The translations under genes were made by a program, and so were the position numbers. DNA of 64,000 nt from Noviherbaspirillum massiliense JC206 (GTDB lineage Bacteria > Pseudomonadota > Gammaproteobacteria > Burkholderiales > Burkholderiaceae_D). The stretch is from NCBI RefSeq assembly GCF_000312045.1, contig NZ_HE978635.1:250674-314673 (forward strand), written 5' to 3'. Below the pieces are notes generated by a model that was given only the letters and a program-made list of their open reading frames with translations, ran no database searches and was not told the DNA's origin. Below are positions 18,322-26,609 of this stretch, piece after piece (position 1 is the first letter of the stretch; every line of letters starts with the position of its first letter).

Positions 18322-19173
18322 ATGATCCTCCTGACAGGCGCCAGCGGCACGATAGGCCGGGCGACGCTGGATGCGCTCAAGGCAAGCGGACAGCGCTTCA
18401 AGGTGGCGACGCGCTCCCCGAAAAAAATCGCGGAAGGCATCGAGTCGGTGAAATTCGACTGGGATGATCTCGACACCTATCTGCCGGCCATGCAGGGCGT
18501 GGACAAGCTGTTCCTGCTGACGCCGAACATCGAACGCCAGGTCGGCTATGTCCTGCAGGCAGTGGCGGCAGCCCGGCGCGCGGGCGTGAAGCATATCGTG
18601 CGGCTGTCGGTCATGGGCACCGATGCCGACCCGGGCATCATCCTCGCGCGCCAGCATCATGCGGCGGAGCGGGAACTCAAAGCCAGCGGCATCGCCTGGA
18701 CCATGCTGCGCCCGACTTTCTTCATGCAAAACTTCATCAATTACTACGGCGCCGATCCGGAGCGGGACAGCCAGGTGTACCTGCCGCACGGAAGCGGCAA
18801 GGCCGCGTGGGTGGATGCGGTGGACGTGGGCCAAGTGGCGGCGAAGGTACTTGCCGGCAGCGGCTACGAAGGCCGGGTGTTCGAGCTGACCGGGCCGCAG
18901 GCCTTGTCGACGGAGGAAGCCCTGAAGATTCTCGGCACCGAACTCGGCCACAGCTACACGTACGTCGACGTGCCGGAAGCCACCGTGCGCGAGGCGATGG
19001 AAAACGCCTCCATGCCGCTATGGCTGGTGGACGGTTTCATGGAACTGCATGCCATGGTCAAGCATGGCCATTCGGAGAGCCTGGCTGGCGGGGTGGAAGA
19101 AGTCCTCGGGCGCAAGCCGCATTCACTGCAGCAATGGGCGAAAGGCTTGCGCCAGACGGTCGCCAGCACCTAG
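18322..19173 (+). CDS. NmrA-like NAD(P)-binding protein
   Basis: A 283-residue Rossmann protein: MILLTGASGTIGRATLDALKASG carries the GxxGxxG nucleotide loop. Lack of the SDR YxxxK pair, together with QHHAAERELKASGIAWTMLRPTFFMQN, places it with NmrA/QOR2-type atypical SDRs (redox sensing or quinone reduction). The ATG after AGAGAGGTGCATC was preferred to one six codons upstream. It is co-directional with the aldo/keto reductase. Confidence 0.8.
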   Translation: MILLTGASGTIGRATLDALKASGQRFKVATRSPKKIAEGIESVKFDWDDLDTYLPAMQGVDKLFLLTPNIERQVGYVLQAVAAARRAGVKHIVRLSVMGTDADPGIILARQHHAAERELKASGIAWTMLRPTFFMQNFINYYGADPERDSQVYLPHGSGKAAWVDAVDVGQVAAKVLAGSGYEGRVFELTGPQALSTEEALKILGTELGHSYTYVDVPEATVREAMENASMPLWLVDGFMELHAMVKHGHSESLAGGVEEVLGRKPHSLQQWAKGLRQTVAST

Positions 19174-19197
19174 CGACAGCCTGGCCAGGCAGCCCTT

Positions 19198-20838
19198 CTA
19201 TTTCCGGGTGAGCGCGGCTTCGATCAGGTCGATTTCCCGCAGCAGCCGCTGGTGCAGCGGATCGTCGATCAGCCCCGAGATGCGCAACCGGTAGAGTTCA
19301 TCGCGTTCGGCGCGCAGCGCCTCGATTCTGAGCCGCCGCTCCGCATCCGCAATTGCCGTGGCCCGTTCCGACTCTTCCTGGACCGCATGGCCGTAATCGA
19401 GGCGTTTCCGGTACAGGTCGATGACGCGCGACGCGGCCTCCGGCATCCATGGATCTTCCTTGTTCGTGCGCAGGGCTGCCGTGCGCACTTGCTCGACGCG
19501 GCGGATGGCCGCCTCCGCGGCGGCGCTGCGTGCATGCCCTTCCTTCTTGCCCTGCGGGGCTTGCGGCGCGAATTCCAGGCCGCTCGTCAGCAGGGGCAAG
19601 GCCACGCTTGCTATCAGCAGCGACAGCAGGATCACGCCCATTGCCAGGAAAATCGCGAGGTCGCGCGCCGGGAAGGGCGTGCCGTCGGACATGGTGAGCG
19701 GCAGGGTCAGGATGCCTGCCAGCGTGATTGCGCCTTTTACCCCGGCGAAGGCGGTGACCAGAAGCATGCGCTTGAACGGCCTGCGGCCTGTGTCCACGCT
19801 GCGCGGCGCGCGGAAAAGGGTCAGCCGCAGCGACGCCCACACCCAGAGGAAGCGCAAGGCCGCCAGGGCCAGCGTGATCAGGATGACATACACGAACAGG
19901 TTCCACGTGTCGTCGATGGACGCGCTTTGCGCAGTCTTCGCAGCGGCGGCCAGGATGCCCGGCAACTGTTCGCCCAGCAGCACGAAAATCGCTCCGTTCA
20001 ACACCATCTGGAGCATGTCCCACACCACATGGCGCTGGATACGCGTGGTCGCCAGCGGGCGTCCGATCAGGTCGGCGTAATGCATGGTGATGCCGGCGAC
20101 CGCGGAGGCCAGGATGCCGGAGACATGCAGGTGCTCGGCAGCCAGGTAGGCGGAAAACGGAATCAGCAGGCTGATCAGGATCTGGATGCCGGGATCTTCG
20201 CCGGCGAACCGGACCAGTTGCTGGTTCGCCAGTCCGATGACCAGGGCAACCGCGATGCCGACGAGCAGTCCGCCGCCGGCCACCTGCACGAAACTCCAGG
20301 AGGCGGAGGTCAGCGAAAAGCCGCCGGTCAGCGCCGCCGCCACCGCAAAGCGGAAGCACACCAGGCCGGAAGCATCATTCAACAGCGATTCGCCTTCCAG
20401 GATATGCATCAGGCGCGAGGGGATGGGCGCGCGCGAAGCGATGGCCGACACCGCCACCGGGTCGGTGGGGGAGAGGATGGCTGCAAGCGCGAACGCGACC
20501 GCCAGCGGCATGGCGGGAATCAGCCAGTCGATGAACACGCCCATGCCCACCACGGTGAAGATCACGAGGCCGATGGCCAGCGTGAGGATGGGACGCAGGT
20601 CGCGGAAAAAGGCGCCTTTCGGAATGCGCCAGCCGTCGAGGAAGAGCAGCGGCGGGATGAAGAGCAGGAAAAAGATTTCCGGATCGAGTGGCACGTTGAA
20701 GCCAAACGCATAGGACAGGGCGGCGCCGGCGGCGATCTGCACCAGCGGCAAGGGCAGCTTGACCGGCGACAGGCGCGCAAGGAAGCCGCTGACCACCACG
20801 GCCAGCAGCAGGACCAGCACCATCGTGACTGTTTGCAT
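19198..20838 (-). CDS. Na+/H+ antiporter (CPA1/NhaP type)
   Basis: A 546-residue membrane protein with 12 or so hydrophobic segments. The ion-binding signature is present as LSPTDPVAVSAIASRAPIP and EGESLLNDASGLVCFRFA (the ND pair of CPA1 exchangers). A charged C-terminal cytosolic tail of about 130 residues probably regulates activity. It exchanges Na+ or K+ for H+ at the inner membrane. CAGGAGAAATC precedes the ATG. Confidence 0.9.
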   Translation of the reverse strand: MQTVTMVLVLLLAVVVSGFLARLSPVKLPLPLVQIAAGAALSYAFGFNVPLDPEIFFLLFIPPLLFLDGWRIPKGAFFRDLRPILTLAIGLVIFTVVGMGVFIDWLIPAMPLAVAFALAAILSPTDPVAVSAIASRAPIPSRLMHILEGESLLNDASGLVCFRFAVAAALTGGFSLTSASWSFVQVAGGGLLVGIAVALVIGLANQQLVRFAGEDPGIQILISLLIPFSAYLAAEHLHVSGILASAVAGITMHYADLIGRPLATTRIQRHVVWDMLQMVLNGAIFVLLGEQLPGILAAAAKTAQSASIDDTWNLFVYVILITLALAALRFLWVWASLRLTLFRAPRSVDTGRRPFKRMLLVTAFAGVKGAITLAGILTLPLTMSDGTPFPARDLAIFLAMGVILLSLLIASVALPLLTSGLEFAPQAPQGKKEGHARSAAAEAAIRRVEQVRTAALRTNKEDPWMPEAASRVIDLYRKRLDYGHAVQEESERATAIADAERRLRIEALRAERDELYRLRISGLIDDPLHQRLLREIDLIEAALTRK

Positions 20839-21279
20839 GATTTCTCCTGGATGACGCGATGCATTTCATGGCATCGCACGCGGCGGTACTCCCGCTTGTG
20901 CCAGGCAGCAGCACGTCGCGCATGCCTGCGACGGCAACGCCAATCCGCGCGGCTGGATTCGAAGAAAGTGCAGTGAAGGATGCGGATGATGAAAAATTTC
21001 TTCGAACGATGATGGCTCCCCATCGATCCGGCCCTGTTTGGACTACGTGAACGCTGGAAAGATCGACGCCGCAAGAGAAGTTCGCCTGCGACGTTGGGTC
21101 ATCAGAGGCAGTCTTGCGAAAAGGGAAATGCTGCAGGAGAGTCCGTAGCCGATCGCAGCCTCGATTTTACTGCCGGGAAAATTATTTTCCTAAGAAGAAG
21201 GATGGTTTGCTGGGGGCTGGAGCAGCGTGGCGGCGTCGTCGGCGGCATCCCTCCGGTGACGGAAAAGCCCATGTCACGC
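20839..21279. other. Non-coding boundary between antiporter and integron 1
   Basis: No credible gene. The right end (about 21180-21280) still contains an out-of-frame TWAFPSPEG-like translation on the minus strand that resembles integrase WVFPS, that is, remnants of the lost intI 3' part. Nothing of the catalytic HxxR or Tyr region can be found. Confidence 0.5.
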
Positions 21280-21972
21280 CTAATTCTGACCTCCAGGTGG
21301 ATATTGCGCTGCCAGCGCATGCGGCAAGTACACGCCGGGGTAGCCTGCCTGCCGATCGGCTTGCCATAGCGCCCGCGAACACCGTAGCTGTTCCTGGAGC
21401 GAACAGCGAAAACCATCGGGCAGCATGAGGACGCAGTCCTTTCCTCCCTTGCCTTCGCGAACAATGATCAGCTTCCGGTCAAAATCGAGATCCTTCACGC
21501 GCAGCGACAATGCTTCGCGCAGCCGCAAACCGATGCCGTAGAGCAGGCGCGCAAGGAAGCCGGTGACCCCGTCCATTAGCGACAGAATTTGCCGTACCTC
21601 GTCGACGGTGAGCACCACCGGGATGTGTTTGGTCGGCACCGGGCGGCCAATTTCCTGTAGCCACGGCAATTCCAGATCCAGCACTACCTTGTACAGGAAT
21701 AATAACGCGCTGAGCGCCTGGCGATAGGTCGAGGGCGACGTCTGCCGGCCATTGGCCAGCACGAAAAGAAAGGCTTCGACTTCTTTCCCTCCCGCCTCTT
21801 TCGGATGCCGCAAATCCTGCCAGCGGATGTACCACCGGATCCGGCACACATAACTCTTTTCAGTACGCAAGCTGTAATGCAGGTAGCGCAACCGCTCGCG
21901 CACCTGGTCCAGCAGCCGCGCGGACCTCAAAACCGGCTTGCTTGGTTTTTCGTTTGCGTTAAGACTGTGCAT
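21280..21972 (-). pseudogene. intI: Integron integrase gene, truncated and frameshifted (integron 1)
   Basis: From the Met at 21972 the frame runs 230 residues. It matches IntI from LLDQVRERLRYLHYSLRTEKSY through the first catalytic Arg (LLYGIGLRLREALSL), VREGKGGKD and the integron-specific stretch up to ALAAQYPPGG, then stops. Full IntI proteins have about 100 further residues with [10 protein letters not shown] and the nucleophile Tyr; these are missing. A frame change right at the stop plus loss of the 3' part makes it inactive. A LexA box overlaps the start; a longer in-frame start exists at 22047. Confidence 0.85.
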
Positions 21973-21980
21973 ATGTACAG
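21965..21980. promoter_or_regulatory. LexA (SOS) box of the integron 1 integrase
   Basis: CTGT-GCATATGT-ACAG is an exact match to the LexA core CTGT-N8-ACAG, with a palindromic ATAT-like centre. It overlaps the likely intI start on the minus strand, where SOS boxes controlling integron integrases are known to lie. Confidence 0.8.
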
Positions 21981-22012
21981 CAGGGGCGGCGAAAGCCGAG
22001 TCTGCAAGCCGG

Positions 22013-22042
22013 CTGGCAGAAAACGGACAAGGGATGTTATAC
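22013..22042 (+). promoter_or_regulatory. Candidate cassette promoter Pc, integron 1
   Basis: CTGGCA (22013-22018) and TTATAC (22037-22042), with an extended-10 TG, are 18 bp apart and point into the array. This is the position expected for Pc between intI and attI. It is a plausible but unproven match. Confidence 0.35.
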
Positions 22043-22055
22043 GACAAGACGCCAT

Positions 22056-22092
22056 GTTAAATTGGCATTTTGCGATCTATAACAAGTTAAAC
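22056..22092 (+). other. attI site, integron 1
   Basis: A core GTTAAAC (22086-22092) fits the GTTRRRY integrase consensus and is preceded by AACAA as in classical attI. A second GTTAAAT lies 30 bp upstream at 22056-22062. The first cassette starts immediately after. The recombination point would fall between G and TT of the core. Confidence 0.65.
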
Positions 22093-22102
22093 GGATAAAT
22101 GC

Positions 22103-22345
22103 ATGGGCAGCTGGAAACCAGTTGGTGTAGTAGTTGAAGGTGAGTCGCTTTTCGTAGACGGCATCGACGTCTGGAACAGCGGTTGGACGCGAGCCGACCA
22201 GCCCGCGGTATCGCTGGCCCACCCAAGCTATGTGAACCAGATGCACGAAATGCCGGTATATCAGATTTCTGAAGATGGAAAAACCATTACTTTTGCATGC
22301 ACCGAGGTTTCAGCTAATGTCTATGCTTTTTATGTTCCCGTTTAA
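22103..22345 (+). CDS. Integron 1 cassette 1: small hypothetical protein
   Basis: An 80-residue soluble protein ([23 protein letters not shown]... VSANVYAFYVPV), with beta-rich character and no signal peptide. No family recognised. It is the first cassette, starting 10 bases after the attI core, so it would be read from Pc. GC is clearly lower than the flanking chromosome, as usual for cassettes. Its stop codon overlaps the R'' end of its own attC. Confidence 0.6.
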   Translation: MGSWKPVGVVVEGESLFVDGIDVWNSGWTRADQPAVSLAHPSYVNQMHEMPVYQISEDGKTITFACTEVSANVYAFYVPV

Positions 22346-22393
22346 CACATCGCTCGACCCGGACGCTACGCGCCGGTCAGCTTAGCGCTAGGC
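22340..22393 (+). other. attC site 1 of integron 1
   Basis: R'' GTTTAAC (22340-22346) and R' GCTAGGC (22387-22393, one mismatch to GTTRRRY) flank an imperfect palindrome centred on GACCCGG...CCGGTC. Length 54 bp. Confidence 0.6.
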
Positions 22394-22398
22394 TTCGG

Positions 22399-22710
22399 AT
22401 GGATGAGACAAAAGACATCGAAACCGTTTCGCAGTACATGAAGGCGGCAGCAGACGGACCATTTTTTCCTGAATGGGAGTTCCAAACCCTCTTTGGACTA
22501 GAGCGCGCGACTGTAAGAGAACTCGCAAATAAATTGTCGGCGACTACTCCAGTAACGGAAGACATGATTATTGCTGCGTGCAATACTTTTGCGAACCTAT
22601 TTGGTTATCCATGTGGTTTTTCCAGAGAGTGGAAAAAGTGGGTAACGGTACCGCCGGAGCAAGCGGAGCTGGCCTTTGAAAGATGGCGGGCGAAATATGC
22701 ACCAGCCTAA
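22399..22710 (+). CDS. Integron 1 cassette 2: hypothetical protein
   Basis: A 103-residue, Trp- and Glu-rich soluble protein (EWEFQTLFGLERATVRELANKL... FSREWKKWVTVPPEQAELAF). Predicted mostly helical; the middle resembles a helix-turn-helix-like segment, but not enough to assign. No known family recognised. It begins six bases after the previous attC and ends inside its own attC, the compact layout of a real cassette. Confidence 0.6.
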   Translation: MDETKDIETVSQYMKAAADGPFFPEWEFQTLFGLERATVRELANKLSATTPVTEDMIIAACNTFANLFGYPCGFSREWKKWVTVPPEQAELAFERWRAKYAPA

Positions 22711-22761
22711 CTTGGCAATCGACATCGGCTGCTTCGCGGCCGGTCATCTCAAACCTTAGGT
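22705..22761 (+). other. attC site 2 of integron 1
   Basis: R'' GCCTAAC (22705-22711) and R' CTTAGGT (22755-22761, first base off consensus) enclose GGCTGCTTCGCGGCC, a typical attC loop region. Length 57 bp. Confidence 0.6.
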
Positions 22762-22841
22762 AGCACAGAAGACACATCGCAGCTGTCACAGCGCTGAGAA
22801 TAGGTGCCAACGGAAATTCGCTTGATGAAAGGTAGAGCACC

Positions 22842-23183
22842 ATGGCCAAGTATCTGATCTCCTTCCTTAGCGCGGCGATGGCCGTAACGGACGGCGAGTG
22901 GGAGGCGGTGAGCCGCGACGCGCACGCCGTGATTGACGAGGCGAAAGCTGCCGGCGTCTACGTCTTCAGAGGCGGAATCGACGAAAACGTACCGCCCATG
23001 CTCGTCGCGGCAGATGGCGTGGTCGCCGAGGGTGGCTATCCGTGGGCACCTCCGCTAGACGGCGGCTTCACCGTCCTAGAGTTGCCCTCGCGCGACGAGG
23101 TCGTCGCGTGGGCCGCGCGCATCGCTAAAGCTTGTCGCTGCCCCCAGGAGCTGCGCGTCTTCGGGTTCGACCCGCAGTCCTGA
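22842..23183 (+). CDS. Integron 1 cassette 3: YciI-like (DGPF) protein
   Basis: A 113-residue protein of the YCII-related superfamily: KYLISFLSAAMAVTDGEW, DGGFTVLELPSRDEVVAWAARIA and the C-terminal ELRVFGFDP are diagnostic. These ferredoxin-fold dimers are often found in other cassettes or next to ECF sigma factors; catalysis is unproven. GC is markedly higher than in neighbouring cassettes, so it came from a different donor. AAAGGTAGAGCACC precedes the ATG. Confidence 0.8.
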   Translation: MAKYLISFLSAAMAVTDGEWEAVSRDAHAVIDEAKAAGVYVFRGGIDENVPPMLVAADGVVAEGGYPWAPPLDGGFTVLELPSRDEVVAWAARIAKACRCPQELRVFGFDPQS

Positions 23184-23213
23184 GGGCAGCACAGAAATCG
23201 CGCAGACAGTGCA

Positions 23214-23273
23214 GCCTAACAAATCATCCAAGCCGAGTTTGCTTCGCGGCGCGGCTTGATTCCGGTGTTGTGT
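23214..23273 (+). other. attC site 3 of integron 1
   Basis: R'' GCCTAAC (23214-23220) and R' GTTGTGT (23267-23273). The arms ATCCAAGCCG and CGGCTTGAT pair except for one unpaired C, matching the extrahelical base that sets attC strand choice. Length 60 bp. Confidence 0.75.
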
Positions 23274-23308
23274 CCACCCGATCCAATCGTTATGTAACAG
23301 AGACCTTT

Positions 23309-23638
23309 ATGATCAAAGTTAGTATTCTGTATCCTAATCAAAGTGGTGTCAGGTTCGACTTCAAGTACTACACCGAGGTCCATATGCCGCGGTCTATTCA
23401 GCTACTGAGCGCACATCCTGGTTTTAGGAGCGTCTCTGTTGAGCGTGGCGCCGGTGGGGCAGCGCCTGATTTAGCGCCAGCGTATATCGCCATGTGTCAC
23501 TTCCAGTTCACAACCGTCGAGGCATTTTTAGAGGCTTTCATGCCTCACGCTTCAGAGCTACAAGGCGATATGCCAAACTACACCGATGCTGAAGCCGTCA
23601 TTCAATTTAATGAGGTTCTTATTGAGCAAAGGAAATAG
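23309..23638 (+). CDS. Integron 1 cassette 4: EthD-domain protein
   Basis: A 109-residue EthD-type ferredoxin-like protein: IKVSILYPNQSGVRFDFKYYTEVHMPRSI, then MCHFQFTTVEAFLEAF and the typical C-terminal YTDAEAVIQFNEV. EthD proteins are small dimers linked to degradation of ethers and other compounds, with no settled reaction. The ATG giving MIKVSI was chosen because the frame upstream runs through the preceding attC. Confidence 0.8.
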   Translation: MIKVSILYPNQSGVRFDFKYYTEVHMPRSIQLLSAHPGFRSVSVERGAGGAAPDLAPAYIAMCHFQFTTVEAFLEAFMPHASELQGDMPNYTDAEAVIQFNEVLIEQRK

Positions 23639-23702
23639 CTTGTGGCTCGACACGGATGGCGCGTCGCGGTCCCGTTTGGCTCGGCGTTAAAGCTAGATGT
23701 GA
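23636..23702 (+). other. Probable attC site 4 of integron 1
   Basis: R' GTTAAAG (23696-23702, last base off) follows an imperfect palindrome around GGATGGCGCGTCGCGGTCC. The R'' end near the stop codon is degenerate, so the left limit is approximate. Confidence 0.4.
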
Positions 23703-23777
23703 ATAGCGAGGCTACAAGCCTTTAGATTAAAAGAGATCAGGCCCAAGCCTCTAAAGTGATTAGGTGGTGTATCTGAT

Positions 23778-24230
23778 ATGGAAGCGATACAGTCATTCTT
23801 TCTCATGATTGCGATCCTGCTAGGGTCAGTCTTTTTCACCGTCTTTGGACGCGATTTGTTGCGAAGGATGTCCCCACAAAATTGGGAGAAAATCAGCGGG
23901 CGCATTTGTAATGCGGTCGTCGAGCAAACTCAGGATATGGACGGGCCAAAACGGTTCAAAGGTAGAGTGGACTATGACTATGTCTACCGCGCTGTCATAC
24001 GACGTGGCTGCCATTTTATCGGTGACCGATATACTGGATATCATGAGGCCAATGAATTATTGAAATGCTATATGCCCGGACATCCTATCGATGTCTTTGT
24101 TTACAAAAATGACCCTCAACACAGTTCTTTACATATCAAACTGCATCCCATGTACTTCGTGGCGCCCTTGTTTGGACTGGGCTTTGTATGCTTCGGTATT
24201 TATCGGTTATGGGCATTGGTTGCGCAATAA
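23778..24230 (+). CDS. Integron 1 cassette 5: DUF3592-like membrane protein
   Basis: A 150-residue protein with an N-terminal helix (FFLMIAILLGSVFFTVFGRDL), a soluble beta-rich middle (RVDYDYVYRAVIRRGCHFIGDR, LLKCYMPGHPIDVFVYKNDP) and a second helix near the end (YFVAPLFGLGFVCFGIYRL). This is the two-helix plan of DUF3592 proteins, whose role is unknown. Integron 2 carries a protein of the same plan (40226-40660). Confidence 0.7.
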   Translation: MEAIQSFFLMIAILLGSVFFTVFGRDLLRRMSPQNWEKISGRICNAVVEQTQDMDGPKRFKGRVDYDYVYRAVIRRGCHFIGDRYTGYHEANELLKCYMPGHPIDVFVYKNDPQHSSLHIKLHPMYFVAPLFGLGFVCFGIYRLWALVAQ

Positions 24231-24234
24231 TGCG

Positions 24235-24294
24235 AGTTAACTTATCGCTTAACAGGGATGCCGCCTCGCGGCCGTCTTCAGCTTGGCGTTAGCA
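24235..24294 (+). other. attC site 5 of integron 1
   Basis: R'' AGTTAAC (24235-24241) with a second GCTTAAC at 24247, R' GTTAGCA (24288-24294), and the loop core GCCGCCTCGCGGC. Length 60 bp. Confidence 0.65.
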
Positions 24295-24310
24295 GGCATT
24301 TGGAGCCCAC

Positions 24311-24826
24311 ATGGAACGTTATGTAGCTTTTCTCCGAGGCGTCAGCCCGATGAATTGCAAGATGCCGGAACTCAAGCTGTGCTTCGAAGCCGCAGGCTTT
24401 AGCGGGGTAAAGACGCTGCTGTCCAGTGGGAACGTGGCGTTCTCGGCCAAACCGGAGATCGTGCCCATTCTGGAAAAGGCAGCACAGGAAGCGATGACGA
24501 AGCACCTTGGTAGGGTATTTTTGACCATTGTCCGGCCATCAGTTTTTCTTAGGGGGCTCGTCGAACGGATGCCTTTCAGAGAATTTGACTTCCCTGCAAA
24601 CTCGAAGCCGGTCATCACGTTTCTGCGAAAACCGTACGAAGAAGCAATTGTTCTCCCAATCGAGCAAGCTCAAGCCTCAATTTTGAGGCTTGAGCGCACC
24701 GAAGTTTTCTCGAGCTATGTACCAAATGAGAGGGGGCCGGCTTTCATGGCCTTGCTTGAGAAAACATTCGGCAAAGAGATCACAACAAGAACGTTAGACA
24801 CAGTCAGAAAGTGCTCTGTGGCATAG
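24311..24826 (+). CDS. Integron 1 cassette 6: DUF1697 protein
   Basis: A 171-residue DUF1697 protein. The family start MERYVAFLRGVSP and the NCKMPELKLCFEAAGFSGVKTLLSSGNVAF block are unmistakable; the usual GINVGG is changed to GVSPMN. No function is established for the family. Length is close to the usual 175-180 residues. The gene begins 16 bases after the attC R' box. Confidence 0.85.
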   Translation: MERYVAFLRGVSPMNCKMPELKLCFEAAGFSGVKTLLSSGNVAFSAKPEIVPILEKAAQEAMTKHLGRVFLTIVRPSVFLRGLVERMPFREFDFPANSKPVITFLRKPYEEAIVLPIEQAQASILRLERTEVFSSYVPNERGPAFMALLEKTFGKEITTRTLDTVRKCSVA

Positions 24827-24867
24827 AGCGAGATTCGCCTCCAGCAGCTCCAACATGATTGTGCGCA

Positions 24868-24924
24868 GCTCAACCATCAAATCAGATAAAGCCCGCCAAC
24901 TGGTTGTTCATAAGAACGTTATAA
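24868..24924 (+). other. Possible attC site 6 of integron 1
   Basis: GCTCAAC (24868-24874) and GTTATAA (24918-24924) fit R'' and R' loosely, but the arms between them do not pair well. The site may be decayed. Confidence 0.3.
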
Positions 24925-24931
24925 GGCAGCT

Positions 24932-25216
24932 ATGAATCAAGCTTCTAGGAAGGTGAATTGTGCAGAGCATGGAGAAGCAGAAATTTCCTTCGTCTGCATT
25001 CACATTGCCAAGGCCATTGACGGCGGAGAGAAAGTAGGCTTCTTTTGGTCAGAGGCAGAAGAAGGCCTGCCACCGATTGCATGGTGCGGTGCTTGCGAAG
25101 ATTGGCTTCTCCAGAACGGCGAAGAATGGAGTGAGTCATTTAAGAGCAGAGCAGATTTCAAACTCATTTGCGCAGGCTGCTTCACGCTTGCCAAGCAAGT
25201 TATTTACGGTAGCTAG
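24932..25216 (+). CDS. Integron 1 cassette 7: hypothetical Cys-rich protein
   Basis: A 94-residue protein with cysteines at NC-x3-H, FVCIH, WCGACEDW and ICAGC. These could bind zinc, giving a small zinc-ribbon-like fold (two CxxC-like knuckles). No named family recognised. There is no signal peptide, so it should be cytosolic. Lower GC than the host chromosome supports cassette origin. Confidence 0.6.
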   Translation: MNQASRKVNCAEHGEAEISFVCIHIAKAIDGGEKVGFFWSEAEEGLPPIAWCGACEDWLLQNGEEWSESFKSRADFKLICAGCFTLAKQVIYGS

Positions 25217-25224
25217 GTTTAGCG

Positions 25225-25295
25225 TTCTAACCACTCGTTCAAAGCGAAAGATAGACTCTGCGCGGTTATTTTGCCGCATAACTCCAACGTAAGCC
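25225..25295 (+). other. attC site 7 of integron 1
   Basis: R'' TTCTAAC (25225-25231) and R' GTAAGCC (25289-25295), each one base off consensus. Length 71 bp. Confidence 0.45.
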
Positions 25296-25302
25296 CCATA
25301 AC

Positions 25303-25689
25303 ATGAGACGACTCGCAGCCATATTTCTACTCACCTATTCGGCATTTTGTGCCGCTGCGGACTGTCGTCCGGAAGGCGACTACCAGAGGCCGGGTAAGCA
25401 TGACGATGAATTGACGGTAACTAAAGACAATGATGAATTCGAGCTGGGTCTTTCCACTTCGGGCCAGTTGATGGCTGACGGTGTTCGTACAATTGGCGCC
25501 ATCAAAGGGCCATTGTCGATGTCAAGCGATGGTTGCGTCGGCGCGCTTATCAGTCCGGATGACGACTGCACCTTGTTTGTAGAGTTTGGCGTCTCCTCGG
25601 CAACGGTGCACCAATTTGGCAGTTGTAATTTCGGGAATGGAGCCTGGGGTGGCGGAAAGTACAGAAGGCTCAAGCAGCCGCGGAGTTAA
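25303..25689 (+). CDS. Integron 1 cassette 8: secreted hypothetical protein
   Basis: A 128-residue exported protein with a short signal peptide (RRLAAIFLLTYSAFCAAA), four to five Cys likely in disulfides (CRPEGDY, GCVGAL, DDCTLF, GSCNFG) and a beta-rich body. No family recognised. It is the last cassette of the array; its stop lies within the terminal attC. Confidence 0.6.
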   Translation: MRRLAAIFLLTYSAFCAAADCRPEGDYQRPGKHDDELTVTKDNDEFELGLSTSGQLMADGVRTIGAIKGPLSMSSDGCVGALISPDDDCTLFVEFGVSSATVHQFGSCNFGNGAWGGGKYRRLKQPRS

Positions 25690-25747
25690 GGCTTGGCTCG
25701 TCATTCAGCCACGTCGCCTGATCGCGCCCGTCAATAATGCGTTGAAT
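25684..25747 (+). other. Terminal attC site of integron 1
   Basis: R' GTTGAAT (25741-25747) is a perfect GTTRRRY. The R'' end AGTTAAG (25684-25690) overlaps the stop codon and has one mismatch. Length 64 bp; no further cassette follows. Confidence 0.55.
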
Positions 25748-26162
25748 GCCTGCTTCGGGCAAGGCGAGGGTTCGGTGCGGGTCGGCATACGTTCTTTTCC
25801 TTATTCGCATTGGGATTCCATTCTTTGAAGAAGAATCCGCCGAAACCCATCTCCATGTATCCAGCCACAGCCATCGCTCCTGGCCTGATGACTGTCAGCG
25901 CCATGGGCATACACACCCGCGTTCTCTGACGGATATCACGACGAATCGTGCTCGCATGCCTTTGGGCTGCAGTCGCTCCGGAAATCGAATCGAACTCCAA
26001 ACGCCTTGAAAAGTGGGATTATTCCCTTGGCGGTTTTGATTCTTGATGAATACGGAAAACCATTCAAAAAACCGGCCCGCATGGATGCTTCTGTACTAAT
26101 CTGGCAGTGCACGCGTTGAAGGGCCTCATCTTTTCCGAACAATTTCCGTGGGGGATTAGGGT
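25748..26162. other. Non-coding stretch right of integron 1
   Basis: No frame here has a ribosome site plus family resemblance. It marks the return from the low-GC cassette array to chromosomal genes. I see no integrase core site in it. Confidence 0.4.
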
Positions 26163-26570
26163 ATGGGCATGCTGAGTGAGTTTAAAGAGTTCGCCCTGAA
26201 GGGGAATGTCATGGACCTTGCGGTCGGTGTCATTATCGGTGCCGCATTTGGCAAGATCGTCGATTCCCTGGTGAATGACATCATCATGCCGGTGATCAGC
26301 AAGGTGTTCGGCGGACTGGACTTCAGCAATTACTTTATTCCGCTCGCCGGGCAATCTGCTTCCACGCTGGCCGAGGCCAAGCAAGACGGCGCGGTGCTTG
26401 CCTACGGCAACTTCATCACTGTTGCACTCAACTTCCTCATCCTGGCCTTCATCGTCTTCCTGATGGTCAGGGCGGTGAACCGACTCAGAAGATCAAGCCC
26501 CGCGGCTCCCAAGGCGCCTGCGGAAGAAGTGGTTCTTCTGCGTGAAATCAGGGACAGCCTGAAAAGATAA
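26163..26570 (+). CDS. mscL: Large-conductance mechanosensitive channel MscL
   Basis: A 135-residue Msc[40 protein letters not shown] is the conserved TM1 gate, then [21 protein letters not shown] as TM2, with the cytoplasmic helix [12 protein letters not shown] at the end. A homopentamer in the inner membrane releases solutes on hypo-osmotic shock. GGGGGATTAGGGT lies upstream. The 3' end forms the hairpin GGGACAG/CTGTCCC (26551-26579) spanning the stop. Confidence 0.95.
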   Translation: MGMLSEFKEFALKGNVMDLAVGVIIGAAFGKIVDSLVNDIIMPVISKVFGGLDFSNYFIPLAGQSASTLAEAKQDGAVLAYGNFITVALNFLILAFIVFLMVRAVNRLRRSSPAAPKAPAEEVVLLREIRDSLKR

Positions 26571-26609
26571 GCCTGTCCCTTAACGCGTTAAGCAATGGGA
26601 AGAGGATGG

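Noticed and set aside
19252-20976. Long plus-strand frame antisense to the antiporter
   Set aside because: It is a GC-rich shadow rich in Arg, Gln and His with no family resemblance. The minus-strand antiporter is clear.
22100-25750. Reading the spaced repeats of array 1 as a CRISPR array
   Set aside because: Spacing is gene-sized and the repeats are imperfect palindromes at stop codons, as in attC. No short regular repeat-spacer pattern exists anywhere.
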